A DNA stretch of 45,383 nt. Origin: Hofstenia miamia (Eukaryota > Xenacoelomorpha > Acoela). The stretch covers positions 1,605,833-1,651,215 of the forward strand of contig SCFE01000111.1 of the NCBI GenBank assembly GCA_004352715.1, written 5' to 3'. Numbering within the stretch: the first letter of the stretch is position 1; each line of letters begins with the position of its first letter. A program made the position numbers and the translations under genes. A model generated the notes under the pieces. The model ran no database searches and was not told the DNA's origin. It worked only from the letters and a program-made list of their open reading frames with translations. Positions 22,679 through 33,701 of the stretch are shown here, in pieces.

Positions 22679-23335
22679 ATGCCATTGGATGATGAAATTG
22701 CTGACAGACTCTATGATAGAACATTCAGAATAAATCGTTTGGGTCGTTATGCAACTAGAAATGAACTTCTGGACGAAATTCGTGATCTCAGCTACGAGCT
22801 TGATCGTGAAAAAAGGGTAATACATCAATACAAAGCAAAACTTCAAGATCAGGAAAAAAATTCTAAAGAAGTGGATGACGACCTAAGCCGGGCGATCAAC
22901 TACCAATCAGAATTGAAACTAGAATACGAGAAATTGAGAAACAAATATTCTAAGCTTAAGTCTGTTGCTAGACAACAAAAAGAAGCTTTGGGTGGAATAT
23001 CTGAAAGAATTGAGAGGTCCGAACTTGATGCAATAATCGATAAAAGGAGATCACTTGAAGCAAGGTTAGATGCTGAAGAAGCTAGATATTATTCTAGACC
23101 TTATTACGACAGATATAGTCTTCCCCGAGAGTACCCATATCTTCATGCAAATAGATACCCATATTCTTATTATGGGGACGTCGTGTATCCAAGTTTATAT
23201 GATAATTCATATGAAAGAAAACGAAAATTAGAAAGAAAAATGCAAACTATTCAATCCATGCTTGATGACCTGCGATTTACGAACACGAAACTGATTAGAG
23301 ATGCCAAGCATATTAAGGATGAACTTGACTATTAG
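22679..23335 (+). CDS. Coiled-coil protein of unknown function (218 aa)
   Basis: The cleanest host-like frame in the window: 218 codons, no interruptions, G+C higher than its flanks. Residues about 30-125 are charged and heptad-like (LSYELDREKRVIHQYKAKLQ, SELKLEYEKLRNKYSKLKSV), predicting a long coiled coil. Residues about 138-180 form a Tyr/Pro-rich patch (YYSRPYYDRYSLPREYPYLH and more Tyr). A second coiled segment closes the protein (RKRKLERKMQTIQSMLDDLR). I see no signal peptide, membrane segment or catalytic motif and recognise no family. The ATG directly follows TAG (22676-22678). That TAG may be a stop that fixes the start, or the AG of a splice acceptor (ACTGAATATTTAG), making this the last exon of a larger gene. 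No clear AATAAA follows the stop within ~400 bp. Confidence 0.75.
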   Translation: MPLDDEIADRLYDRTFRINRLGRYATRNELLDEIRDLSYELDREKRVIHQYKAKLQDQEKNSKEVDDDLSRAINYQSELKLEYEKLRNKYSKLKSVARQQKEALGGISERIERSELDAIIDKRRSLEARLDAEEARYYSRPYYDRYSLPREYPYLHANRYPYSYYGDVVYPSLYDNSYERKRKLERKMQTIQSMLDDLRFTNTKLIRDAKHIKDELDY

Positions 23336-23766
23336 CATACCATTCAAAATACAAACAATGTCCTTTATATTTGTTTATGAAAACTAAAATACACTGCATT
23401 GTATTTGCTTATTATATATGTATTCTTATTTGATATGAAAATGTTTGATCATAAACCAAGTTTGCTAATGAAAATCTTAATTTGACAAAAGGAATGATTA
23501 TAGGTAATTACCCATCGGTTGACCATATGCTGCGTATTGTGCTATTCAAACTCAAGTATTGTAATTCACTGATTTCAACCTGTTCAGCGTTGCTTGAGTT
23601 GATTGTGATTCAAAGCCTACCTACCTGCGAAATTTCATTGCTTCGTAGTTAATAATGATCAACATTCTCATGACTTTTTCCAAAATACCAAAACTCTTCT
23701 TGGGGTTTTATTTTTAATTTCATACATAAAAATGTACTTAATTCTATAACTTGTTAACAATGATTT
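23336..23766. other. 3' flank of coiled-coil gene, nothing recognised
   Basis: AT-rich and non-coding. Probably includes the 3' UTR. No consensus polyadenylation signal is seen. Confidence 0.4.
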
Positions 23767-24146
23767 ACCTCAGGGCGCAACTCTAGATCCTCTTCTTTTC
23801 AGTAAATGACATCCAGACAATGATTGATTATAACATAATTCAATATGCAAATGATACTTGTATATTCACTGATAATAAATCAATGCATTTAGCAACGGAA
23901 TCCGTAGCACTAAATTGCAACAAATTGTCCACGTATTTCAACATGCATGAGTAGCTGATAAGTAAAGATTTAACAGAATTTAGCATTTTGCAAATCCACT
24001 AAGAAATTTAAGATGCCCGAACATTAACTCTTAATCTCAATAATGTTAAATTTCGTCTGTTGAAAATTTCAAGTAATTTGGAGCTAAATTTTGAATAACA
24101 TATAAACGCAATATTTCGAAAATTGACTATTGGTATAATAATTATG
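23767..24146 (+). pseudogene. LINE reverse transcriptase remnant, upstream part
   Basis: Plus-strand fragments read PQGATLDPLLF (RT motif B region), VNDIQTM, YANDTCIF (the YxDD position, with Asn for the first Asp), CNKLSTYFNMH and SSNLELNFE, then HINAIFRKL. The order is that of a CR1/Jockey-type RT, with at least one frameshift and several stops. The hAT insertion at 24147 interrupts it, and the sequence resumes at 24793. Confidence 0.7.
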
Positions 24147-24784
24147 CAGGCGCGCAGCCAGGATTTCGTTTCGTTATGGGCACAAAATAGATTTTTTTAA
24201 TTTTGAACGTTGATAAAATTAAATTTTTTGATTCCTATGCTTTTTTTAACTGTTAAAAATCTATTGTTAAATTGAACAAGAATAATGCACACAAAAGTTA
24301 TAATTTTCAAAACTTGACAAGTCAACATTCATAATTCAAACGTAGTTCACTGTAATAAAAAATTAAATATTCGATTGCTCTTTAGAGCGAGCTCATCTAG
24401 CACATCTTTAGCATCTAATTCAAGGTCACGGTTAATTGATAAATGCGCTAACCCATTTAACCTTTTCTGTCCCATTGAACAACGAGTGTATGTTTTTAGC
24501 CTTCTTAATAGTGAAAATGATCTTTCGCAAGTTGCAGACGTAAATGGCAATGGTAGAAAAATCTTAAACAAAGTGCGAATTTGAGGGAAGGGCTGGGTGA
24601 ATTGTCTTGGGATGAATTTGTTGGTGTGCAAACAAATTAATTTTATCCCTTTCAGCGGAAGAAACAGTGTGATATCAATGTCAACTCCAGCATTAAAGCA
24701 TTTTAACTTTTGTTCAGAATTTTTTTTGTCCTTCAATTTCGGGGGTGGCATGTGCCCAGTATGCCCCCATTGGCTGCGCCACTG
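24147..24784 (-). mobile_element. Internally deleted hAT transposon with perfect TSD
   Basis: 638 bp. Ends are CAGGCGCGCAGCCAGG at the left and, inverted, CAGTGGCGCAGCCA at the right, of the CAGnGGCGCAGCCA form common in animal hAT elements. The 8-bp target duplication TAATTATG is perfect (24139-24146 and 24785-24792), diagnostic of hAT. Only the C-terminal part of the transposase remains between the ends. Confidence 0.92.
24347..24751 (-). CDS. hAT transposase C-terminal dimerization domain (truncated, intact ORF)
   Basis: 134-residue open frame on the minus strand. Residues about 70-115 (LPFTSATCERSFSLLRRLKT, then MGQKRLNGLAHLSINRD) are the hAT family C-terminal dimerization region, as in ZMYM1-like transposases. 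The preceding stretch FPQIRTLFKIFLPLP is the usual lead-in. The first ~45 residues (MPPPKLKDKKNSEQ) come from sequence next to the right terminal repeat, so an internal deletion has fused the 5' end of the element to the 3' end of the coding region without breaking the frame. No RNase H catalytic residues remain apart from what this C-terminal region carries, so it cannot transpose alone. It could in principle dimerize with full-length relatives (inference). Confidence 0.82.
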   Translation of the reverse strand: MPPPKLKDKKNSEQKLKCFNAGVDIDITLFLPLKGIKLICLHTNKFIPRQFTQPFPQIRTLFKIFLPLPFTSATCERSFSLLRRLKTYTRCSMGQKRLNGLAHLSINRDLELDAKDVLDELALKSNRIFNFLLQ

Positions 24785-24792
24785 TAATTATG

Positions 24793-24880
24793 CTAATGAT
24801 AGCAATACAATTACCAGGCTTTGCAGTAAGTCAATTTTTCCATGCATTTATAATGACTAATGAGTCACGATTTTTTTGAG
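24793..24880 (+). pseudogene. LINE remnant, continuation after hAT insertion
   Basis: The segment includes KSIFPCIYND, comparable to the conserved I-F/Y-P-x-x-x-Y-x-N segment that follows the RT palm in CR1/Jockey-type LINEs. Continuity across the hAT is supported by the target duplication. Identification is weak by itself. Confidence 0.4.
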
Positions 24881-26340
24881 AAAATCATTAATTATTACCG
24901 CTATTCGAACTTGGAACTCCATTGCCTAAAGCGATATAGAATATTGAAAAATTGCATGTATGACGCTATTAAGATAAATTACCAGTTTCTAATTGTTCAT
25001 ATTTATCTGAATAAGGAATATTTGAGGTTATCGCATCTTCATCGTAAAATTCGGCCTACTTGAAATTTGAGACCTTTACAGAAATTCGTGGTTTCAACCA
25101 CTTAATGTGCCGCGAAAGAAAATGATTATTATTGGCAACTTTGTGATTAAATTCTACCCTAATTTTGTTAGGCATGAAAGTTTAGCAATTGAGTTTGATG
25201 AAAATTAAAATTGATTCATATTAAACATGAAATCAGCTTAATTTTTAAAATTTTGACAATAACCTGACAAAAATATCGTCCAAACCAAACAAATCATCCA
25301 GAAAATATGCTTTGAACACAAACAATTTGAGTGCGAACGTATTTTTGCTCAAGGCGATTAACATAAAATCGAAAATAACATTTGAATAAAGGCATCACTA
25401 CACAAACTAAATTCACTCTTACAAAACGCGATACTAAATATTTTCTAAAATGCACAAATGCTCAAATACTAATAACAAAATTGTCAAATGTTTACATAGG
25501 GTCCAATGAAATTATCATGTGCTGCTATATAAGGGGGATACATATATAACTACCTAAGAATTATCACAAATTTTAATGATTTTGATCACTAAGAATTTCT
25601 GGGAAAAGTTTGATGACGGTTGTGTTATTTAAAATACAAAAAATAGTATATATTGAAACAGGTATGCAGGCTGACTTCGCAAGACAACCAGACAATATAG
25701 ACACCAAGAAAGGATACTATTGGTAGACATCAAGAAAGGATACTATTGAAAAAGTTACAGGAATAATAAAATTTACAACGATTTAATAAGAGATCACTAT
25801 CAATATTAAGACCAACACATCTAAGATCCTCTTCAATAACAATGTCTTTGTTATCACTATCAATACTGCTATAAGTACTCATAATTGACAATGAGTAGGA
25901 TCACTTAGGCATAATTGGTAAGAAATTTTTTAATTGATTGATCAGATTTGAGAAAGACATTCATGTCCTATGAATAATTCAAAATAGCATCAATCACCAG
26001 TTACTAGCAAAGTCAGTCGTCACAACTGATAACAGCTAATCTTCTCATGTTGCGAAAGTATTTTACAAGACATATGCAGTTACCGAAAATTATTGAGATT
26101 AGGGCATATATGTAAGGGGTAAGTAGAGGACGAAAATTTGAACTACCTTGAGGTACTAGTAGTATAGATACGATTCCATTACATTGATATTTTTTAACTT
26201 TGACCCTGGTAGGCATATCTGGCGTGGCAATGATGTAATTGTGGACTTTGACACTGTGAAGTCTTGGATTTTGCCGGGGGTGTTGTACTGATATCATGGA
26301 AGTTGTATAGTCATGTACTTTTACTAGTTTTTATGTTATT
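24881..26340. other. Intergenic, with a 26-bp tandem duplication
   Basis: At 25699-25724 and 25725-25750 a 26-bp unit (containing CAAGAAAGGATACTATTG) is repeated directly. A less AT-rich patch at 26110-26300 has a 94-codon chance frame on the minus strand with no motif. No gene recognised. Confidence 0.5.
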
Positions 26341-26348
26341 TATATGGC

Positions 26349-26515
26349 CTAACTTAGTTTACATGTTTTACTTTACTTATTTGTTTTTTTATTAACATAG
26401 ATGACATTGTAAATACCACATTAATTTAGTTTGCATGTTTTACTTTACATACTTGTTAATATACATCACACATTAATTTAGTTTACATGTTTTACTTTAC
26501 ATACTTCTTTTTTTA
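26349..26515. repeat. Three-copy direct repeat (~60-70 bp)
   Basis: The core TTTACATGTTTTACTTTAC (TTTGCATG... in the middle copy) recurs at about 26359, 26430 and 26482, the last two preceded by CATTAATTTAG. Spacing is about 71 and 52 bp. Confidence 0.75.
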
Positions 26516-27719
26516 TTTGGTAAAACTTAATAACAAATGTTTGAATAAGAGAGCTAATAATACTTGTTAAAAAGCGAAATGCCCTATTTTGGTAATAAAA
26601 CAAATGAATTTTTTTTTGGAAAAAACCAAAAACTATTTTATGCATAAACTGGCATTTTCTAATATTTAATAACCATATGTGGTGTTTAAGACAAGACAAA
26701 AATGTAATTTATTCTACACCTTGCTTAAAAAGACCATATATATATCGCACTATTCAATTTGTCTATTGTGTTAGTTTATCATCATTGTTGTTGAGGGAAT
26801 GCTGTAGGAAACAAACGCAATGAGTATTTGCATGTTCACACGGTAGTATCTAAATTAATGATTAATAAACAAGTAAAATGAGGTGATAGATCACAGTATA
26901 AAACATATGACAATTAAAAGTTGAAACAAATTCAATTAAAATGTGTATTAACAAACAAACGACATTTTTTAATTATAAAGTATATAATAAATTTAACATC
27001 AGACAGTAAATTTGCAACAATTCATTAAAATAATATTTATTACGTTTTTAAAAGAAATATCTGTAAAACTTAACAAGAAATAATACTGCAAAAAAGCATT
27101 AAGAATCAAAACAATATCTGAGATTTAATTATAAAAATAGTTTACCAAAAAGTTTGAAATCTTTCAGGGTAGTTCTTTCATCAATGTGAAATTCCATTAT
27201 ACCTGGTGTGTATAGGTGTCAAAAGTTGCATGCTTTCATAGACAATGTCAACATTACGTAGTTTTATCTATATCCCATTGTTCAAATGTCAAAATTTATC
27301 AAATTGTAAACTTGCTATCTACCAATTAATAAACTCGTGCAAATTTTACAAACATGAAGTTTAAATCACTTCAACATTTATCACGATTAAATAAAATATT
27401 TTCATATGCTACTAGAATTCTTTCAATGTAGAAAATTTATTTTTCGTAAGTTGGAAAACAATCTGAATTATTATTACAACATGTTTTTCCCAATTTTTAA
27501 ACTTATGTAAATGATAAATGCTAAAATCCTAAAATTTTAATAAAGTAAAACAATTTATCAATCACCATCTCTGGTACAAATGAAATAAATACTTTTTCAA
27601 TACATTTTTCTCCTCGAATTCAAGAATAAAATATTTGTAAGTAGAAATTTCTATATGAAATGTTTCAAAATTTTTGTTTTGTTATTATTAGCGTAAATTG
27701 GTTATTAACATTTATTGAT
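26516..27719. other. AT-rich intergenic sequence, no gene recognised
   Basis: Very AT-rich, with no motif or repeat I can support. Confidence 0.4.
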
Positions 27720-27990
27720 GATATATATATATATATATATAAAATGTTTAAACTTACATTTTTTCCGACGTTTTTTCTTTCTTTAAGTTTACACAGTCTA
27801 TGGTTTTTCCTCATTTACTTACATTTGTTTCCGACTTTTTTCCACATTTGTGACCTACATTTCTTGTTCAACATTTTTCCATGTTTGTGACTTACATTTC
27901 TTTTCCGACGTTTTTCCACTTTGTGAATTACATTTCTTTTTCAACATTTTGCCTTTCTTTGAGTTTACACGCTTTATTTTCCTTTTTGTG
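27720..27990. repeat. Pyrimidine-rich minisatellite preceded by (AT)n
   Basis: After a short (AT)n run (27720-27741) a ~37-bp unit is repeated imperfectly: TTGTGACCTACATTTCTTGT, TTGTGACTTACATTTC and TTGTGAATTACATTTC, each followed by T-rich TTCAACATTTTTCC or TTCCGACGTTTTTCC. A longer flank (CTTTCTTTRAGTTTACAC) occurs on both sides, at about 27778 and 27953. The strong T/C bias makes open frames here meaningless. Confidence 0.8.
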
Positions 27991-28804
27991 TTTGTTTTTG
28001 CCTTTTGGCACAATATTATTAGCCTTTGGGATATTGCATATAAATATATATTTTAAGAAATTCTACAAATAAATTATTGTTAAAGTAATTGCAGTTGTAC
28101 AATAGTTTATGAATTTTAAAATAAAAACTTTATAATTATTGAGAAAAAATAAATATTTCAATACGTTGAATACAATAAAAGCTTAACAAATGTTTGCATT
28201 GTTTCACAGAAAATACATGTGGTAAAAAATTGATATATTTATTAGTATTTACATTAAAAAAATTTGTTTGATTTGCCAAATAGTATTATACGTTTACGAG
28301 ATATCAACTAAAAGAACAATATCTCACAACAAATAAATACCTCGGCTTGACACAAAGTGCATTAATGTAAAAAATGATTATCTTTACTTGCTTTTCAAAA
28401 TAATAAATTGTATGAATTTTCAAACGCTAATGAAATGCAGAATTCTGAGAAAATTAGATAATAACACACGTGTTGTATAAACCTTAAGCAAAAGGAATAT
28501 AAAAATCGTTGCTAAATTTATTCCTAACTTGTGCATTTATGTATTGATCTACAAAGTGGAAGATGAAACTCCAAATTTCTAAACTAAAAACAAAGCATTT
28601 TCAATGCTATGTTAAGAGCATTAACATTCACATTTTTCTTCAGTCAATGAGTAATTTTTGAAAATCGCAAATGAATACATAATGCCATTTCATGAAACTC
28701 ACAAAAAAATTTTTAATTATGAAAAGACTAACAAAATTTTTATAAAAAATACATTTATGCAAAAATGATTAAATTTATTGATTTTACAAAACACATACTC
28801 GTAC

Positions 28805-28805
<1 letters not shown>
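27991..28805. other. AT-rich intergenic sequence, no gene recognised
   Basis: No coding signal. It ends at an AT microsatellite. Confidence 0.4.
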
Positions 28806-28808
<3 letters not shown>

Positions 28809-28843
<35 letters not shown>

Positions 28844-29004
28844 ANNNNNNNNNNNNNNNNNNNNNNNNNNNNNNNNNNNNNNNNNNNNNNNNNNNNNNNN
28901 NNNNNNNNNNNNNNNNNNNNNNNNNNNNNNNNNNNNNNNNNNNNNNNNNNNNNNNNNNNNNNNNNNNNNNNNNNNTATATATATATATATATATATATAT
29001 CAGA
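28809..29004. repeat. (TA)n microsatellite split by a 131-N gap (28845-28975)
   Basis: TA runs on both sides are each followed by CAGAA (28840-28844 and 29001-29005), so the gap edges look like two copies of the same sequence. Confidence 0.88.
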
Positions 29005-29289
29005 ATTATTGATCTTTAATAAAACTCTTAAAACAAATTTTTCCATGAAGATGGATATTGAATATTTTTAAACTTTAGTAATGATAATGGAGTATGGAAT
29101 AGCAAATGCATTTGCACAGGATTTCATAGATGTGAATAACAAGTTATAAGATAAACATTAGTTGTATTTGTGTGGTAAATGTGTTACACATTCCTGATAA
29201 TCATTGTTGGCATCAGTCAAGTTTATAAGACCTGTGCATTCTCTTTTTATGTAATTCAATGAAATATGATTGATTAATTTCTATACCTC

Positions 29290-30043
29290 TTTGGCATTGT
29301 GTTCTTCCTAGGTGAACATTGCATTACATGTTCTTCTGGTAATTGAGGACTTTGTAAGTTGGGGCTTGACTGTTGGTTTTGATCTAAATCTTCTTCTCCA
29401 AAATCATCATAATAGCTTTGTGTAGAAGTAATTGCATTGGAATGTAATCCAAAGATGTATAGATGTATGTTGTCGCATTGATTAATTCACTCAATGTTAA
29501 GTAGAACTTCATATGACACTGGTTCTTTGATCCTTTCAAGGTTGTTCATAGTCTTCACAACTACCCTCTCCCCAGAAATTCCTGGCCAATACTAGTGTCA
29601 GGTCTTCTACATGTCCATGAGTGATAATTACCTGGGGATAATCTGTGTCACATCTTCTATTCTGATGGGTGTGTCACCTTGGTATTGATATTTTCTTAAT
29701 TGTATCAACAACTATTTCACATATTAGAGTTATGATTTGATGTCTTACTTAAAATATATGTAGAAGCAGTTTCCCTAGAATAAGAATACTGTTTGGCAAC
29801 ATTGGTTGGGCTCAAGATTTCCAGAGAAACCAGACTATAGCAATGTACTGTAAACCTTTTCAAAAACGTGAGGGATAGAATTTTGTCTTTTTTACTCCAA
29901 TTAGTTTTGTCCCTTAGTTCATTGAGAATTAATTTACTTGAGAGGTTAGCTGTTATGGGTGAAGAGGTAGCACATGCAGGGCCAGAACAAAGTCTGTACA
30001 ACATAAAGTTCAGATTAATACAGTTTAGTGTACTTTTTTCCAT
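29290..30043 (-). pseudogene. Gypsy-type pol C-terminal remnant (K02A2.6-like), minus strand
   Basis: On the minus strand the frames include ATSSPITANLSSKLILNELR (about 29980-29920), comparable to the T-x-x-S-P-A-x-L-L-x-x-R-x-L-R-T-x-L segment of gypsy integrase C-termini. They then show LVLARNFWGEG, KEPVSYEVLL and a tail with QLPEEHVMQCSPRKNTMPKR. Together these match the late part of K02A2.6-like gypsy polyproteins (VLARN...G, PVSYEV, then a Pro/Arg-rich end). Frameshifts and stops are frequent. It differs in sequence from the 37-44 kb element and is a second gypsy lineage. Certainty is moderate. Confidence 0.5.
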
Positions 30044-32248
30044 TTGAGTTAATGCAATGTTTTTAGCTTTCAGCTTGATATTTCTAACATTAGAATTTCA
30101 TTATATAATGCTTAACATACTTAATTTATTTTCAAGACGTTTTGTTTTGTGTATGTAGAACCTTATCCATAATGCTTTCAGTTTACTTAATCAATTACAA
30201 AACAGAATTGAAGTAAGATTTTTATATGGTTTCTCAGCTAGGCTCAGGAGCTCCAGAAAGTTTATTTAGCATCATTTTTGGATAATAACTCATTTAACAA
30301 TAACTTAGTTAAAGTAGTAAAAAATTAACCACTTATTTTAGGTGACTCTAAAAATTAAAGTCAAAGAAAGTAAATGATCAATTATTCAACAACACTATAT
30401 TCAACTTAGAGTGTAAACATATATAGAAAGTTAATTGAAAAGAACAACAACAAAATCTACTTTATTAAAATATATTCATTGTTGTAGATAATAAATTTAC
30501 AATTGTAATTTGTTAGTTGCAACCAGGCATCCAACATGGGATGACTACCTTTACATTTAATTAACATAACACTACTGTACAATAGCATAAAAGACTTTCA
30601 TGTTATGTTTGCATATTCTTCTGTTTTAGAAAGTTTTAACATGACTTCTCTCTCTGTTGTGCATCCAAAAGAATTTAGGTGTTTTCAGTAATTCTTGTAT
30701 TACTATGCTCCTCTGAAAATTGTTTATCTTCTTTTGAAAAATGTCATAAAATTAAATGCAAAGTTTCAGTCCTTTCAGTTCTATCATTAGAATCATAGTT
30801 GCATCTGCATCTGAAATATGTACTGTACTGTATGGTAGAAGATGCATGTGGTAGAAAAATTTGAAGGTTTTGAGAAAATTTCAAGAAATCATTGGTTCCA
30901 TGTAAAGGAATCTAGCATTTTCTAATACTTATTGTTCAGTTATTGAGTTAGGATTTTTTATTTTTTTTCTTCTTAAAGTCACTATTTCAATTCTTTTTTT
31001 TACATTGTATACTTTTAAATTTTCTTCCAGTAGATCAGTCTAGACTAAATTGCTAAGTCCTGAATACAATATAATGGTTTCAACTTAGCATATTGTTGAT
31101 GCAAATGCATACAGGTTGTCCCTTTGTATATAGATCCAATAATGTTATATTTGTTCTTTGTTATTTTGTGTTATTTCCTCAGTTTTTTCTTTGGAGTTTA
31201 CATATGTACAATGTTCCAACAATGACATATCTGCTAACTTTTTGCATTTTGCTTTCCATTTTGCTAATATCATTGGCGCTAACACTAGGGGCTGTGGTAA
31301 ACACAATTCCTTGCATGTATGCATTCCTTTTAGTATTTCTTTTCATTGCCATTTATGACTGTAGTGGTAGCTCCACCAATAGTTGCTGGGTAGTTCATGT
31401 TAGCATTGCTGATAGTTTCTCAGAACTCATCAGAAAGTCCAAATGCACTTAGTATCTGTTTACATTCATTTGGTATTATCAATTTTGAAGTAATACATTC
31501 TATATAATAAAAAATAATTAATTTTCAAGCCTTTGTATAATACAAAAAAGTATAAAAATACTTATTAAGGCTAAAGTAAATTGTTTTCTTTAATTCCACT
31601 TAGTTGCAAATTGATATTACTTAGTTACAGACTTTATTCTTTGAGTATTCAAATAAATTCTTTTCTTTGGTGATAATTCTAATTTAATTTTTTTCTTAAA
31701 TTCTTTAAAATTAGATTCTTCTTTAATTTCAAGATGCTTTCTTGGTTTCAAAAGTTGCTTAATTTCAGGCATTATGAAAGTTTCACTTATAAAAATCTTT
31801 TGGCAGTGGGTCCAAACTGTCATGGAGTAATTTCCTCTTCTTCCATATCTTTAATATATGTTTTTTTTCCACCAGAATATTTTCTGTAGTTGTTTCTCTC
31901 CATTTGAGATTCCTCTTTGTCAGTAGCTTTCCAAATTTTTCAAAATTTATACAGTCAACAACTGCTTGAGTCTTAGACAATGACCTAATTGTTGATTTGT
32001 TTAACAGCTGTACTTCACTCAATAACTCCATTTCTGACTTAGAATTGATTTCAATTATTAAAATTAGTTTATCTTCTCATTCTTCTCAATGTACTTGTTC
32101 CATCATTATAATTTTATTGAATGTACACATAGGGTATGTCTCCTTCTATTGTGCCACTATTGTTCTAATCCAGGTTAGAAAACTCAGGTTCTGTATTCTA
32201 AATCTAGTGTCTAATGTGGCATAATCCATTGAATAATCATGTGTGGTC
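30044..32248. other. Unresolved region, possibly old retroelement sequence
   Basis: No firm gene. Minus-strand frames at 32031-31783 and 31823-31617 are Lys/Glu-rich and join across a frameshift (KWRETTTENILVEKKHILK; HLEIKEESNFKEFKKKIK), so they may be an eroded coding region, but I recognise no family. This stretch lies directly upstream of a polypurine tract and a plus-strand LTR, yet I see no similarity to the internal part of the 37-44 kb element. Confidence 0.35.
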
Positions 32249-32268
32249 AAAGTGAGAAGAAAGATGGA
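32249..32268 (+). promoter_or_regulatory. Polypurine tract before plus-strand LTR
   Basis: Purine-rich AAAGTGAGAAGAAAGATGGA directly precedes the LTR start. The minus-strand element has an equivalent tract (AAAGAGAGAAAAAAGATAGA) before its 3' LTR. This marks the LTR at 32269 as a 3' LTR. Confidence 0.65.
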
Positions 32269-32532
32269 TGTAACTAAGACTAAAATGTAATAATGATTAA
32301 ATTGTAAACACATGGTTATGATTGATTATTTGATTTGTAAATTGTTTTATGCAGTTTTATATTTAAAATTAACTCGACAGTATTTGGCAAAAACAAAGAT
32401 GACCAAACAGTGTACTCTAATTAACGCTGACATTGCATAATTTAAAGCAGAACTAAAATGTGAGGGAAAATTGTAAACAAGCTTTGATCAAACAGGTACT
32501 AGTCGAGTATTTGATTATTTACTAAAATGTGC

Positions 32533-32540
32533 TATAAATA
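32533..32540 (+). promoter_or_regulatory. TATA box of plus-strand gypsy LTR
   Basis: TATAAATA, conserved at the matching place in all three LTR copies (minus strand at 36903-36910 and 44814-44821). Its position in the LTR fits the U3 promoter. Confidence 0.6.
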
Positions 32541-33060
32541 TGCAACAAATGTTAAAATGGTTGATGAACGAATTTAGTTTGGATTTACTTCTTTTCTTGT
32601 CAGGTTATTTCATAGTTTTATGGAAAGCTAAACGTTCAAGCACTAGAGGTAATTGTACGGTGGTCCCCACATACATTTAAGGAATGCTGGAGCAGCCTCA
32701 CAATCAGCTATTCAACGGCAGTGAGGGCAGTAGCTGTAGTTTCCTTGATGAGCTTTTAGGTTACGAATAGGGATAGGGATTTTTCTCTGTTGTAGCTTTC
32801 CTATTACTCATTGCTTGTCAATTATTATGATTATATTTATATTGCTCTAAATGTTTATTAGGACAGTATAGAATCCAAGTTGCTGAATTTCTTATATCAT
32901 AGTTATTATTTCACTATTGAATCCAAGTCACTCATTGTTTTATATCATAGTTATTATTTCATTATTGAATCCAAGTTGCTCATTTTTTTATATCATAGTT
33001 GACCATTGGCCAAATTATGTATTCACTTTCTTGCAGACTGCATTGATTGTTTACATGTAT

Positions 33061-33247
33061 TGTAGAGTCGCTCGGGGACTTTTGTTGATTTTATTCTTTA
33101 AAAATTTATTTTGTATTTCTATGTCACTCTGACGTCAGTATTTATTTTTGATCTCAGGTTGCTATTGCTAATTTGACGTCCCCTTGATGGTGCTTATTGT
33201 TGCTCAAATTTAATTTTGCAAGGGGAAAGAATTTGATCCTGTTAAAC
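33061..33247 (+). mobile_element. Probable nested LTR start inside the gypsy LTR (continues into gap)
   Basis: Sequence beginning TGTAGAGTCGCTCGGGGACT replaces the LTR sequence expected after TTTACATGTAT. A TG start and a CTCGGGGAC motif resemble the beginnings of other gypsy LTRs. Its end lies in the N gap. Confidence 0.45.
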
Positions 33248-33701
33248 NNNNNNNNNNNNNNNNNNNNNNNNNNNNNNNNNNNNNNNNNNNNNNNNNNNNN
33301 NNNNNNNNNNNNNNNNNNNNNNNNNNNNNNNNNNNNNNNNNNNNNNNNNNNNNNNNNNNNNNNNNNNATCACTGAGTTAACCATCCACACACTGATTCAG
33401 TTAATGGTTTCCACTGCAGAGTTCAAGTAAAAGCTGGAGTTGTTGCTGCTAAAGAGATCTCTGGAATCACATGGCACTGCTTTGGGTTTCGACCCTGTCT
33501 TCCATCTACCACTCTCAATCTAAATAAGTTGTTGTTAGTTAAGCATTCAGGAACGCTAATGTATATTAATTTAAGTTAATTAGCTAAACACTCAACTAAA
33601 AAGAGAGAATTAGGAATCTGTCATACTTAATCCTTGCATATACTGTAAAAAGTAATGTTACTCTTGATTAATTGCAAAATTGGGATTGGCAAGATTCTAC
33701 A

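Larger units (their letters stand above)
32269..33701 (+). mobile_element. Ty3/gypsy 3' LTR, plus strand (same family as 35986-44900)
   Basis: Starts TGTAACTAAGACTAAAATG and ends GGGATTGGCAAGATTCTACA, so it has the TG..CA ends. It aligns along most of its length with the inverse of 35986-37174. A TATAAATA box lies at 32533-32540. A ~48-bp unit (GAATCCAAGT...TTTATATCATAGTT) occurs three times at about 32871-33000. Bases 33061-33247 and the 120-N gap (33248-33367) are absent from the other LTR copies and appear to be a nested insertion. No target duplication is visible, and no matching 5' LTR lies to the left in the window. Confidence 0.85.

Noticed and set aside
26013-26297. 94-codon minus-strand frame in a less AT-rich patch
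   Set aside because: No recognisable motif, no splice or start context, no repeat structure.
27660-28072. Plus-strand hydrophobic frames rich in Phe, Leu and Ser
   Set aside because: They are translations of the T/C-rich minisatellite, not membrane proteins.
31093-31452. 119-codon hydrophobic plus-strand frame
   Set aside because: Composition-driven, with no motif. The minus strand is equally uninformative. I could not support a membrane protein call.
32917-33132. Repeated hydrophobic frame in the gypsy LTR (also 44057-44527 minus)
   Set aside because: It lies in the LTR and reads the ~48-bp repeat. There is no family support and it is not open in all copies.
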